Origin: Methylobacterium gossipiicola
GTDB lineage: Bacteria; Pseudomonadota; Alphaproteobacteria; Rhizobiales; Beijerinckiaceae
NCBI RefSeq assembly: GCF_900113485.1
Contig: NZ_FOPM01000027.1
Coordinates: 1 to 48,276 of the forward strand
Reading direction: 5' to 3'
DNA: 48,276 bases
Numbering within the stretch: position 1 is the first letter of the stretch; the number at the start of each line of letters is the position of its first letter. This document shows positions 23,093-30,618 of this stretch, piece after piece. Below the pieces are notes generated by a model. The model saw only the letters and a program-made list of their open reading frames with translations. It was not told the DNA's origin and ran no database searches. The translations under genes and the position numbers were made by a program.

Positions 23093-23242
23093 ATGGATGA
23101 GGCGCGGTTTCGAGCCCTGGAGGCGCGCATCGCCGAACTGGAGAACGAACTGAAGCAGGCGCGGAACGACATCCACTGGGCGATCGGCCTGATGTTCGTG
23201 GTTCCGGTCGGGTTGTTGATCATCTTGCGGGTTTGGTCGTGA
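23093..23242 (+). CDS. Very small membrane protein (49 aa) with coiled coil
   Basis: A 49-residue frame beginning MDEARFRALEARIAELENEL, with AAGGAG 7 bases upstream. Residues 3-25 are an amphipathic heptad-like helix; residues 28-46 are one membrane span (HWAIGLMFVVPVGLLIILRV) ending in Trp-Ser. The architecture matches small phage membrane proteins resembling hemolysin XhlA or holin-associated proteins. The strong ribosome-binding site makes it a real gene in spite of its size. Confidence 0.65.
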   Translation: MDEARFRALEARIAELENELKQARNDIHWAIGLMFVVPVGLLIILRVWS

Positions 23243-23261
23243 GCATTCGTGATCCGAGCGG

Positions 23262-23576
23262 TCATGCCGGGGCATGCTTCGAATGGGATTCCTCGGGATT
23301 GCAAAACTCACTGGAAGATTGCCGATGCTCAAAATCGAGTGCCAGAGGAGGAACAGCTGGCTCAGTCCACAGGTCCGGCCGAAGTTCTCGTTTATTTACT
23401 CGTCCATTTGTCGCGAAGTCGATTGCCATAGCCAGCTCCGCGGAGATTGAGTTCTGCTTGAGCAACATACGTGAGACCGCAGACTGTGATGACCCAATTG
23501 CCTGTGCGAGGGCCTTCTGCGAACGGAAGTGGCCTATCGCCGCTTGCATAGCAGGATGGTGCGTATTCTGATGCAT
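23262..23576 (-). CDS. Cro-like YdaS-family regulator
   Basis: 104 residues from the ATG at 23576; TTG 23585 and ATG 23549 are alternatives. It has the YdaS pattern: FRSQKALAQAIGSSQSAVSR as the helix-turn-helix (about 17-36) and GRVNKRELRPDLW (58-70) as the family signature. YdaS proteins occupy the Cro position in many prophages. It faces the repressor gene at 23654 across 77 bases carrying repeated operator-like sites and reads toward the replication genes, as expected for the first gene of the lytic transcript. The C-terminal tail after residue 75 is poorly structured. Confidence 0.78.
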   Translation of the reverse strand: MHQNTHHPAMQAAIGHFRSQKALAQAIGSSQSAVSRMLLKQNSISAELAMAIDFATNGRVNKRELRPDLWTEPAVPPLALDFEHRQSSSEFCNPEESHSKHAPA

Positions 23577-23643
23577 AACCCGCAATAACCCATTTGTGCA
23601 TTACCCGCAATAGGGTTGTTTGGAGCTACCCACTTCTGGGTAG
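23572..23643. promoter_or_regulatory. Lysogeny switch operator region
   Basis: Two near-identical direct repeats TGCATAACCCGCAATA (23572-23587) and TGCATTACCCGCAATA (23597-23612) are 25 bases apart and differ at one base. A perfect inverted repeat CTACCCA-CTTC-TGGGTAG follows at 23626-23643, just upstream of the repressor start. The position between a Cro-like and a C1-like gene makes these the likely operators. The first repeat overlaps the cro start region, so binding there could block translation or early transcription. Confidence 0.72.
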
Positions 23644-23653
23644 AATGTTGCCC

Positions 23654-24283
23654 ATGAGCGAAAATTTCGGTGAGAAAGTTCGTCGCGCGCGTGAGGCGAT
23701 GGGATGGAGTCAGGAATATCTGGCCGCCAAAGTTGGCACCACCCAATCTACGATTGATCGGATCGAAAGCGGACTAACGCGTCGCTCTCGGGTGCTGCCT
23801 GATGTGGCAAAAGTCCTTGACCTCAATATACCCAAATTTTCGCCACCAGACATCGAACCAAAAGAGCCGGAGGGATTCGTGAGGGTAACCGTGTTGGTGC
23901 CCTCTGAAATTATCCAAGAAATAAAAAGCTTCCAATCAGACCGGCGGATTACTTCTGAAAACGAAGCTATAGTAGATCTTCTTGATATAGCCCTCAAGAG
24001 CAGAGATGATTATATATCACTTACAGAACGCTTCATGAAAGCATTCAATAGATCTGGATCACTGATTGCCGCAGCATCGCAAACGCTTGTGGACCATCCA
24101 AATGTTGCACGCCTGAGTTACTCGAAGAAAGAAGTTGCATTCGAAATGCTTGATGATTCTTACATTTGGATAAATTCAGAAGGACTTGTCGAGATTTCAG
24201 ACTATGACGGCAAAAAGCACATCTTCGAAAAAGGCAAAGCGCCCTACTGGGCTTCTGAGGCAAATTTGCCAAAAGACGATTGA
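23654..24283 (+). CDS. C1-type phage repressor with added ribbon-helix-helix-like segment
   Basis: 209 residues from the ATG at 23654; ATG 23645 is an alternative. Residues 5-60 are an HTH_3 domain (KVRRAREAMGWSQEYLAAKV, GTTQSTIDRIESG). Residues about 75-118 (FVRVTVLVPSEIIQEIKSFQ, ENEAIVDLLDIALKSR) look like a ribbon-helix-helix (Arc/CopG) unit. The C-terminal region (YIWINSEGLVEISDYDGKKH) has no recognisable family. There is no S24/LexA-type peptidase domain, so RecA-driven self-cleavage is not expected. The gene is markedly AT-rich compared with its neighbours, a sign of different origin. Expected to keep the lytic genes off. Confidence 0.75.
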   Translation: MSENFGEKVRRAREAMGWSQEYLAAKVGTTQSTIDRIESGLTRRSRVLPDVAKVLDLNIPKFSPPDIEPKEPEGFVRVTVLVPSEIIQEIKSFQSDRRITSENEAIVDLLDIALKSRDDYISLTERFMKAFNRSGSLIAAASQTLVDHPNVARLSYSKKEVAFEMLDDSYIWINSEGLVEISDYDGKKHIFEKGKAPYWASEANLPKDD

Positions 24284-24324
24284 TTTCGTGCGATATTTCT
24301 CATCCATCAAATTCACCCGAAAAT

Positions 24325-24353
24325 GGGTTGAAATCGGGTTGAATTACGGGTAA
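24325..24353. promoter_or_regulatory. Operator-like repeats upstream of rightward accessory genes
   Basis: GGGTTGAA occurs twice 11 bases apart (24325, 24336), followed by TTACGGGTAA (24344-24353), whose complement TTACCCGTAA matches 9 of 10 bases of the TTACCCGCAA core of the switch operators. The repressor or Cro may therefore also control the rightward gene series beginning at 24389. Confidence 0.5.
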
Positions 24354-24388
24354 TCGTGTTTCATCGCCTCTCGCGGTGGAGCCCTCCC

Positions 24389-24478
24389 ATGCTCATCCAG
24401 GCCCCTCCCTTCCTTCCAATCCTTGGCCTCGCTACGCTATGGCTGACCGGTCGTCTCGCTCTTCGTATGGAGGGCTGA
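24389..24478 (+). CDS. Possible 29-residue leader or membrane peptide
   Basis: An ATG with GGTGGAG 8 bases upstream opens MLIQAPPFLPILGLATLWLT, continuing to a TGA at 24476-24478. The peptide is hydrophobic and could span a membrane once. The next gene has no ATG and begins 3 bases after this stop, so this frame may serve as a translational leader for it. Confidence 0.35.
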   Translation: MLIQAPPFLPILGLATLWLTGRLALRMEG

Positions 24479-24481
24479 GCG

Positions 24482-24844
24482 CTGGCACAGATCGTCCCCT
24501 TCCGCCCCCAAGAGCAGTCCCCGCAAATCGGCCAGCCCGAGTGGCGTAGCGCCCTCCTCGCCGAAGCGATCCGGCGCACGGCGCATGTCGCTGGGCCGAT
24601 CTGCCCCTTCGCGCTGTTCCGTCACCTTCAGGACTGGCTCGGCCTGCCCGAGGAAGTCGGCGGGGGCGAGATCAACACCACCCTGTTCCTGATGGTCCGC
24701 AGCGGCCTCTACACGTCGAACACCCACGACGTGGCGACGGGCACCATCACCCTCGGCGCCGAGACGCGCCTGACCGCCTCCCGCACCCTGACGGTCTGCC
24801 TGCACGGCGAGCCCTGCGGCGATCCCGAGGACACCGACATCTGA
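24482..24844 (+). CDS. Phage protein with likely CTG start
   Basis: The frame between a TGA at 24476 and the stop at 24842 encodes about 120 residues beginning AQIVPFRPQEQSPQIGQPEW and continuing RTAHVAGPICPFALFRHLQD with strongly protein-like codon use. No ATG, GTG or TTG occurs near its beginning. A CTG at 24482 lies 7 bases after GGAGGG and would give MAQIVPFR, the usual opening of such phage proteins. It precedes the large 24945-27137 gene and reads the same way. Function unknown; the start is inferred. Confidence 0.5.
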   Translation: MAQIVPFRPQEQSPQIGQPEWRSALLAEAIRRTAHVAGPICPFALFRHLQDWLGLPEEVGGGEINTTLFLMVRSGLYTSNTHDVATGTITLGAETRLTASRTLTVCLHGEPCGDPEDTDI

Positions 24845-24944
24845 GAGGTTTCGGGTGAGCGCGGCGCGCCACCCGACACGTAGCGGCCCCCGCCAGTGCT
24901 GCAACACCAGCGAGGGCCAACCCCGAACCCAAGGAGCTGAAACC

Positions 24945-27137
24945 ATGGAACAGGGCACCCGCCTTGATAGCACCCGCATGTCCGCTGCACAGGACATTCG
25001 CGACGATGCCGGGGAGGACCACGCGCTGGACGCGGCCGTCGCCGCGCTGCTGACGGCGCCTTCGGCGAAAGCCGACGCGCCCGAGCCCGATCATGAACTT
25101 CTGCGCCTGGGCGTCGAGTTCGACGCAGCACATGCTGCTTGGCTCGATGCCGTCGAGGCCAATCGCGAACCGACCGAACGCTTCACGGCCTTCATAGACG
25201 CCGCGAAGGCAACGGGTGGCCCAACCATCAAGGAGTTGGAAGCTGCCTGGGCGTTGCCGGGAGTTACCGAGGCAAATCATCGTGACGACGAAGCCTTCGC
25301 TGTCGTGACTGATCTCGGGCTCGAAATCCTAAAGATGCCGGCTACCTCTCTCGCCGGTCTCGCAGTCCATGCGCGGGCAGTGATCCCCAATGTTTGGGTG
25401 CTTGGCGACTACGAACAGGATGCCGAGCTTGGTGACAGGGAGGACCTGCCGGAGAAACCGGTGCGTGCACTGATCCAGTCGGCCTTGAGCCTCGCAGGCG
25501 TTGACTGGAAGGGACGGCCCGCTGCTTCACCCCTCAGCGTCGCTGTCACTCCCCCACCCGCACCTTCCTCCGAGCCGGAGGTAGATTGGGACAAGCCACC
25601 CGAAGGCTTCATGGCATACCCGGCCGGCGAGCCGACCTCCTTCATCAACATCGCTTTGGGGATTCGGGTCGAGGCCGAGCGGCTTCACGCCATCGCCCTG
25701 CGCGAGGTGGCCCGTCGAGCGTCGGCTGATGATTGTCCGGAGTACGCTCGGGCTGGCCGGCTGGACCAACTACGCCGCAGATTCCGGGTCGCGGAACTGG
25801 ATCGGGTCGCTAATCCCGAGCGAGCGATCCCGACCGAAATGATCGCAGCCAACGGCACGGTCTATTACGAGGATGCGGCCGGCAAAGCCCACCGCCGTCC
25901 GGTCACGGACTGGATCTCTTTCATGGCGCAGCGCATGGCCGGTGTAGCCCGCCGGGAGATGGCCCGGCAGTTCAACGCAGGTGCCGTGCAGGACCAGGAC
26001 GCGAACGGCGCCTTCTACGACGATCTGCGTTGCAGCCATCGGCTCGATGCCCTGCACGATCTGGCCTTCCGGCCCAACAAGGTGTTCGAGGCGGCGCGAG
26101 AGTGTGCGGTCGGCAGCGCACCGCTTTCGCCTCGCGTCGTCGGTGCCCCGACGCCGGATCCGATCCTGGATCTGATCGAACGGCATCGCCAAGCCTATGC
26201 CGAGTGGGTTCCCTTCATGGAGGTGACGACCGAGCTTGTAGACGGGACCCCAGAGTATGCCCGCGCCGAGGCCGATGAGAGCGGTCCTAAGGACCGCGAG
26301 CGGGCCGCCTATGCCATGGTTCTGACGGCCCGGCCGATCTCGCTTGCTGGCCTCATCGCCTGGGCCAGTTACCTCCCCCAAGCCTTGGCCTCGAACAGCG
26401 TCGACCCCGACGAGGACGGCTCACAGGCCCTCGCCTCCCTGTGCGATGCCGTCCTGTCCCTGGTGCCGATCACAGCTTCTCACCCTGCCGAGCATCCCGA
26501 CGCCGCCCTGATCGCACTCGGCGTCGAGCTTGAGGCCGCAGACGCCCGAATGAAGGTAGCGGACGCGGACTGCGACGCGCGCGCCGATGTCGTCTTCGCT
26601 GCCATGCCAGAACGTCCTTCGGCTCTGGTTTTCCGCGAGTCGGATCGCCCTTTCAACCTTCAGTGCGATGGCCGGTATATCGCTGATTTGGAGGGGACCC
26701 CCATCGACAGGGGGGACATCGAATGGATGACCCGGCGTCCTGCATGCCACGAGATCAAACGTCCCGTTCGGCCGGGCGAGCGAGCATGGCATGATTTCCC
26801 CGGTCACGTGCTCGATGTCGTGCCGTGGCCGGAAGCGCAGGCGCGGATCGATGAGATCGTATCCACCTGGAAGGCTTGGGACTCGGCAAAGGACGCCGTC
26901 AACGAGGCCCATGGTCTCCTCGAAGCGGAGGCACGATGCACAGCCGCCGATTCGGCGCTAAAATCGGTGCTGGACCGCATGGCCGCCCTCCCTGCGCGCA
27001 CCGTTGAGGGCATGCACATCAAGCTCCGGGCGTTCCAAGACGCCGTACCGCACATGAGGGGAGCCAACTGGGGTGAGCTGATGCTGCGCTCCCTGATGCG
27101 GGATGCCGGGGTTGCTCTTCCTGAGATGGAGGCCTGA
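24945..27137 (+). CDS. Large helical-repeat phage protein, unknown function
   Basis: 730 residues from the ATG at 24945, secured by AAGGAG; the frame is open further upstream without a site. The chain contains at least three related helical units: one with HELLRLGVEFDAAHAAWLDA (about 56-75), one with DPILDLIERHRQAYAEWVPF (about 405-424) and one with DAALIALGVELEAADARMKV (about 520-540). Each begins a long helical hairpin followed by a region on splitting or arranging segments. No catalytic motif or membrane span is recognised. Being the largest gene of the rightward accessory operon, it is probably important, but no function can be named. Confidence 0.6.
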   Translation: MEQGTRLDSTRMSAAQDIRDDAGEDHALDAAVAALLTAPSAKADAPEPDHELLRLGVEFDAAHAAWLDAVEANREPTERFTAFIDAAKATGGPTIKELEAAWALPGVTEANHRDDEAFAVVTDLGLEILKMPATSLAGLAVHARAVIPNVWVLGDYEQDAELGDREDLPEKPVRALIQSALSLAGVDWKGRPAASPLSVAVTPPPAPSSEPEVDWDKPPEGFMAYPAGEPTSFINIALGIRVEAERLHAIALREVARRASADDCPEYARAGRLDQLRRRFRVAELDRVANPERAIPTEMIAANGTVYYEDAAGKAHRRPVTDWISFMAQRMAGVARREMARQFNAGAVQDQDANGAFYDDLRCSHRLDALHDLAFRPNKVFEAARECAVGSAPLSPRVVGAPTPDPILDLIERHRQAYAEWVPFMEVTTELVDGTPEYARAEADESGPKDRERAAYAMVLTARPISLAGLIAWASYLPQALASNSVDPDEDGSQALASLCDAVLSLVPITASHPAEHPDAALIALGVELEAADARMKVADADCDARADVVFAAMPERPSALVFRESDRPFNLQCDGRYIADLEGTPIDRGDIEWMTRRPACHEIKRPVRPGERAWHDFPGHVLDVVPWPEAQARIDEIVSTWKAWDSAKDAVNEAHGLLEAEARCTAADSALKSVLDRMAALPARTVEGMHIKLRAFQDAVPHMRGANWGELMLRSLMRDAGVALPEMEA

Positions 27138-27140
27138 GCG

Positions 27141-27614
27141 ATGAGCCCAGCCCCGATCCTCCACCCCCGCGACATCCCCGCCGTCACCTCCATCCTCCTC
27201 CGCGATGGCCGGGAGGTCCGCATCGACGACATCACGACGGCCGAGCAGGGCCGTCTCGTCCTCGCCGAGCTCGACGGCACCATCCTCGCCATCGAGGACC
27301 AGATCGCCCACTCGGACCAGACCACGCCCGAGGCGCAGGACTGGCGGGTGCGCGCCGAGCGGGCCCTGAAGGTGAAGCGCCGGTCCCGCCCGACCCTTCA
27401 GGCCCGCATCGGCACCCTCGGCCGCGCGGAGAAGGCCGCCGCCCACGCGGCCGTGCTCGGTCAAAAGGCAGTTCAGGTCGACGCCAAGCGCCAAGCCTTC
27501 GTCCACGCCGCCTACGAGATGGTCGGCCACGAGGTCTGCACCGAGATCTGGGCGCGGGCGGCCGAGCTGAAGCCCGAGGTGTTCGCCAACGGTGTTGCGG
27601 GAGGCCCAGCATGA
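27141..27614 (+). CDS. Phage accessory protein, unknown function
   Basis: 157 residues. A beta-rich N-terminus (PAVTSILLRDGREVRIDDIT) is followed by helices (EQGRLVLAELDGTILAIEDQ, KAAAHAAVLGQKAVQVDAKR, HAAYEMVGHEVCTEIWARAA). It starts 3 bases after the stop of the large gene and overlaps the next start by 4 bases. I recognise no family. Confidence 0.6.
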   Translation: MSPAPILHPRDIPAVTSILLRDGREVRIDDITTAEQGRLVLAELDGTILAIEDQIAHSDQTTPEAQDWRVRAERALKVKRRSRPTLQARIGTLGRAEKAAAHAAVLGQKAVQVDAKRQAFVHAAYEMVGHEVCTEIWARAAELKPEVFANGVAGGPA

Positions 27615-28402
27615 GCGCGCTCGACCGCTTCGCCAAGGTGCGCGCCCTTCACGAGCGCACCGACAATCCGCACGAGAGGAAGGTGGCCGCGACCAAGATG
27701 ACGGCCTTGGCTCGCGAGGCCGGGATGACGGTGGCGCAGGCCAAGCGAAAGCTCGACGCGCCGCCGGTCGTGACGCCCGCCCAGGCCGCAGCCTCGGCGT
27801 TCAACGACTTCTTCAACACGCCCGAGATGCGGGCCGCGCGTGCGGAGCGCGAGCAGGAGAAGCAGGCCCGGCGCGTCGAGATCCTCGCGCAGTATGGGAG
27901 CGCGGAGGCGGTCCATGCCGAGACCGACCGGGAGGCAGCCCTACGCCGCGCCTGCCAGCCGTTCACGATCTGGGACAACCGGCCGGGCTACGAGCGCACC
28001 TACACGCTCAGCGGCTGGAAGTATTTCGACGGCCGCTCGAAGCTGCCCTCAGCCGTCCTCAACGCGGTCAAGGCGGCATGGCCGCTCCCGCCGACCGTGA
28101 AGGAGGCATGGGCCGAGTACCGCGCCGCCGAGGCCCTGGACCGCGATCGTCAGACGATGGTCGAGTGGGAGCACTATCCCGAACTCTGGGTCGAGGTCCG
28201 GCGGTACGTCCTCGAGGATCTTCTCGACACGCTGCCGGCCTCGACGATCGGCGATGTCCTCGCCCGCCTGTCGTGGATGGAGAACGCCAACGAATTTGGC
28301 AGGTCTCACTCCGATCTGGCCGCCATCTATCCGACCCTCCGCGCTGATATCGAGCGCATGGGTGAGTGCCTGCAAGCACGGGAGACGCGCGATGCCGCCT
28401 GA
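27611..28402 (+). CDS. DUF2786-like phage protein
   Basis: 263 residues. Residues 5-48 (FAKVRALHERTDNPHERKVA, TKMTALAREAGMTVAQAKRK) resemble the DUF2786 motif found at the N-terminus of some phage and plasmid proteins. The remainder is helical with aromatic residues (WDNRPGYERTYTLSGWKYFD, WVEVRRYVLEDLLDTLPA). It overlaps both neighbours by a few bases, so translation is coupled in this operon. The domain match is by pattern only and function is unknown. Confidence 0.6.
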   Translation: MSALDRFAKVRALHERTDNPHERKVAATKMTALAREAGMTVAQAKRKLDAPPVVTPAQAAASAFNDFFNTPEMRAARAEREQEKQARRVEILAQYGSAEAVHAETDREAALRRACQPFTIWDNRPGYERTYTLSGWKYFDGRSKLPSAVLNAVKAAWPLPPTVKEAWAEYRAAEALDRDRQTMVEWEHYPELWVEVRRYVLEDLLDTLPASTIGDVLARLSWMENANEFGRSHSDLAAIYPTLRADIERMGECLQARETRDAA

Positions 28403-29006
28403 TCCCATCCACGCCGCCATCGCCGATCACCGGCAGGCCTGGAACGCGTTTCAGGTCGCCCCGGAGGGCGAAGACACGATCCTGGCGAACGACGCGATGT
28501 CCGAGGCCCTGGACGCGCTCCTCGCCGCGTCCTGCGCAACGCGTCCCGGCGCCCGCGCCCTACTGGCGCACCTGCGCTGGTGGCTGGCCGAGGAAGCCGA
28601 GTTCGCCGCCGGCTACCAGCCGGCCTACGGACGGGCCGAGGCGCGGGCCGCCGAACTCGCCATGCTGCTGGGGGCTCCGGCCTCCGGCTCCGGCGGGGCC
28701 GATCCGATCCATGCCGTCCTCGACGCGGCCAACACCGCCGAGACCGAGCACACCCTGGCGTGCGAAGCCCTCGACGAGACCGACGACGCATCCATGCGGG
28801 GCTGCAACGCCGCCTGCGAACGGGCGTCGGTGGCCCGGCACGCGATGATGCGGACCCTGCCGGCAACCCTCGGCGGCCTGCGCGCCCTGGCCTGCCACTA
28901 CGTCCGCTGGGGCGAAGCCTGGGCCGACGACGGCTTCCTACACATCGCCCGATCGCTGGCGGGGTGCGAGCCCCGGTTGGGCCTCACCCCTGGGAGTGAC
29001 CGATGA
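28392..29006 (+). CDS. Phage accessory protein, unknown function
   Basis: 204 residues from the ATG at 28392, which overlaps the previous stop by 11 bases; a longer start at 28254 would overlap far more. It is rich in Ala and acidic residues. Two similar segments, DPIHAAIADHRQAWNAFQVA (4-23) and DPIHAVLDAANTAETEHTLA (about 103-122), suggest an internal duplication of a helical hairpin. The same D-P-I-hydrophobic opening appears in the large 24945-27137 protein, so the two may be related. Function unknown. Confidence 0.6.
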   Translation: MPPDPIHAAIADHRQAWNAFQVAPEGEDTILANDAMSEALDALLAASCATRPGARALLAHLRWWLAEEAEFAAGYQPAYGRAEARAAELAMLLGAPASGSGGADPIHAVLDAANTAETEHTLACEALDETDDASMRGCNAACERASVARHAMMRTLPATLGGLRALACHYVRWGEAWADDGFLHIARSLAGCEPRLGLTPGSDR

Positions 29007-29332
29007 AGGTGCCAGGTCCCGTCGAACTCAGCGCGGCCTGGAGCGGCCTGCCCGATTCCCTGCGCGACCACATCGGCTTCATCGCCTTCGACATGGTGTT
29101 CCAGGGCTTCCTGTCGGGGCAGGCCTACGGCCCGGAGGATCGGGTCCTGTCCTGCGACGAAGAACGCGGCGAGGCCTACGACCGCGAGTGCAGGGGAATG
29201 ACCGAGCTCTACCGCACGGTCGAGGACGCGGTGCCCGACCTGTTCGGCCCCAAGGGCGAGAACCCGGCCTGGTGCGCGAACCCCGGCCCCTCGCCGACTC
29301 CCACGAACCAGATCACGACAGGCAACCCCTGA
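29003..29332 (+). CDS. Phage accessory protein, unknown function
   Basis: 109 residues. The N-terminal half is helical (AAWSGLPDSLRDHIGFIAFD), the middle acidic, with a Pro-rich end (PGPSPTPTNQITTGNP). It overlaps the previous stop by 4 bases and the next start by 1 base. No family recognised. Confidence 0.6.
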   Translation: MKVPGPVELSAAWSGLPDSLRDHIGFIAFDMVFQGFLSGQAYGPEDRVLSCDEERGEAYDRECRGMTELYRTVEDAVPDLFGPKGENPAWCANPGPSPTPTNQITTGNP

Positions 29333-29532
29333 TGCCCCGCCGCAGCGCCACGGTGACCCAGGCCGACATCGCCCGAGCGATCCGCGCCGTCCAGGCCGCT
29401 GGCCTTCCGGTGATGCGCGTCATCGTCCGGGCCGATGGCGTTGCGGTCGAGACGGTGAAGGCCGCCGATGCGGTCGAACCCGATGCGCCGCTGCCCCCCG
29501 TTGCGGATGAAGGCCGTGTGGTGGTCCTATGA
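29332..29532 (+). CDS. Small protein upstream of integrase
   Basis: 66 residues (MPRRSATVTQADIARAIRAV...). An N-terminal helix-turn-like part is followed by a beta strand (VMRVIVRADGVAVETV) and an acidic end. Proteins with this sequence pattern are frequent directly before integrase genes of alphaproteobacterial prophages. Its stop overlaps the integrase ATG by 4 bases. It may be an excisionase-like or DNA-bending factor, but this rests on position only. Confidence 0.6.
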   Translation: MPRRSATVTQADIARAIRAVQAAGLPVMRVIVRADGVAVETVKAADAVEPDAPLPPVADEGRVVVL

Positions 29533-30596
29533 CCGCCGCCATGCCCAAGCCCCGTCCGCCCCACCTCGTCCGAGAGACCAACCGCCACGGCACCGTGGTC
29601 TGGTACGTCCGAGTGGGCCAGGGACCACGCACCCGGATGCGGGAGGCCTACGACAGCCCTGCGTTCTGGCGCGACTATCGTCTGGCGGTGGAGGGTAAGC
29701 CCATCGTTGAGCCCACCGGCCCCGCGCCGGGCACACTCGGCTGGCTGATCGCGAAGTACCTCACCACGGCCGAGTGGTCGGATTTCGCGCCGGCGACGCG
29801 CAAGCAGCGCCATGCCGTCTATCGCGCCATCGAGGAGACGGCCGGCACCGAACAGATCAAAGCGATCGACCGGCGGGCCATCCTGGCCGGCCGGGATCGT
29901 CGGCGGGACAAGCCGCACGCCGCCAACAACTTCCTGAAGGCGATGCGCGGCCTGTTCGGCTGGGCGGTCAACGCCGACTACGTCAGGGTCGATCCGACGC
30001 TCGGGGTGAAGCTGCTGTCCGGCGGCAACGACGACACCGGCTTCCATGCCTGGACCGAGGACGAGCTCGCGCGCTTCGAGGAGCGCTGGAAGATCGGGAC
30101 CCGTCAGCGCCTCGCATTCGACCTCTTGCTCTACACCGGCCTGCGCCGCGGCGATGCCGTTCGCCTCGGCCGCCCGCACGTCCGCGACGGCGAGTTCACG
30201 ATCCGCACCGAGAAGACCGGGATGGTGGTGGTCGCCCCGATCCTGCCGCCGCTGGCAGACTCGATCGCCGCGACACCGACGGGCGAACTCACCTTTATCG
30301 CGACGGATCGCGGCCGGCCCTTCACCAAAGAGTCGTTCGGGACGTGGTTCGGGAAGGTGTGCCGAGAGGCTGGCTGCCCCGGCTCGGCCCATGGTCTGCG
30401 CAAGGCTGGGGCGCGGCGTGCGGCCGAGGCCGGCGCCAGCGAGGCGCAGCTCAACGCGCTGTTCGGATGGGCGGATGGAAGCCGGGAAAGTGCGACCTAC
30501 ACGAGGACTGCGAACCGCGCGCGACTGGCTCGTGAGGCCAAAAGAAATCCCGCACCAGTTTCCCGGGTGCGGGATGCAAACCTAAAAGCGATTTGA
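29529..30596 (+). CDS. int: Tyrosine site-specific integrase
   Basis: 355 residues. A short N-terminal arm-binding part (HGTVVWYVRVGQGPRTRMRE) and a core-binding SAM-like helical domain (about 65-160) precede the catalytic domain, with Arg206 (TGLRRGDAVR), Lys229 (RTEKTG), His288 and Arg291 (AHGLRKAG), Trp314 (LFGWADGS) and the nucleophile Tyr324 (ATYTRTANR). All active-site residues are present. It catalyses integration and excision at tRNA-Leu, whose 3' end lies 22 bases from its stop. The gene reads toward the attachment site, and its last codons carry hairpin repeats. Confidence 0.93.
   Translation: MTAAMPKPRPPHLVRETNRHGTVVWYVRVGQGPRTRMREAYDSPAFWRDYRLAVEGKPIVEPTGPAPGTLGWLIAKYLTTAEWSDFAPATRKQRHAVYRAIEETAGTEQIKAIDRRAILAGRDRRRDKPHAANNFLKAMRGLFGWAVNADYVRVDPTLGVKLLSGGNDDTGFHAWTEDELARFEERWKIGTRQRLAFDLLLYTGLRRGDAVRLGRPHVRDGEFTIRTEKTGMVVVAPILPPLADSIAATPTGELTFIATDRGRPFTKESFGTWFGKVCREAGCPGSAHGLRKAGARRAAEAGASEAQLNALFGWADGSRESATYTRTANRARLAREAKRNPAPVSRVRDANLKAI
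30547..30575. repeat. Perfect 10-bp inverted repeat in integrase 3' end
   Basis: ATCCCGCACC and GGTGCGGGAT are separated by 9 bases, inside the last codons of the integrase gene. It could be an arm-type integrase site near the attachment core or a stabilising mRNA hairpin. Confidence 0.55.
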
Positions 30597-30617
30597 TTTC
30601 AGCAAGTTAGAAATCAA
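30593..30617. repeat. Inverted repeat between integrase and tRNA-Leu
   Basis: TTGATTTC-N9-GAAATCAA overlaps the integrase stop and ends next to the tRNA 3' end. It is AT-rich and without a T-run. It may be an attachment-site arm or a weak terminator separating prophage and tRNA. Confidence 0.5.
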
Positions 30618-30618
30618 T

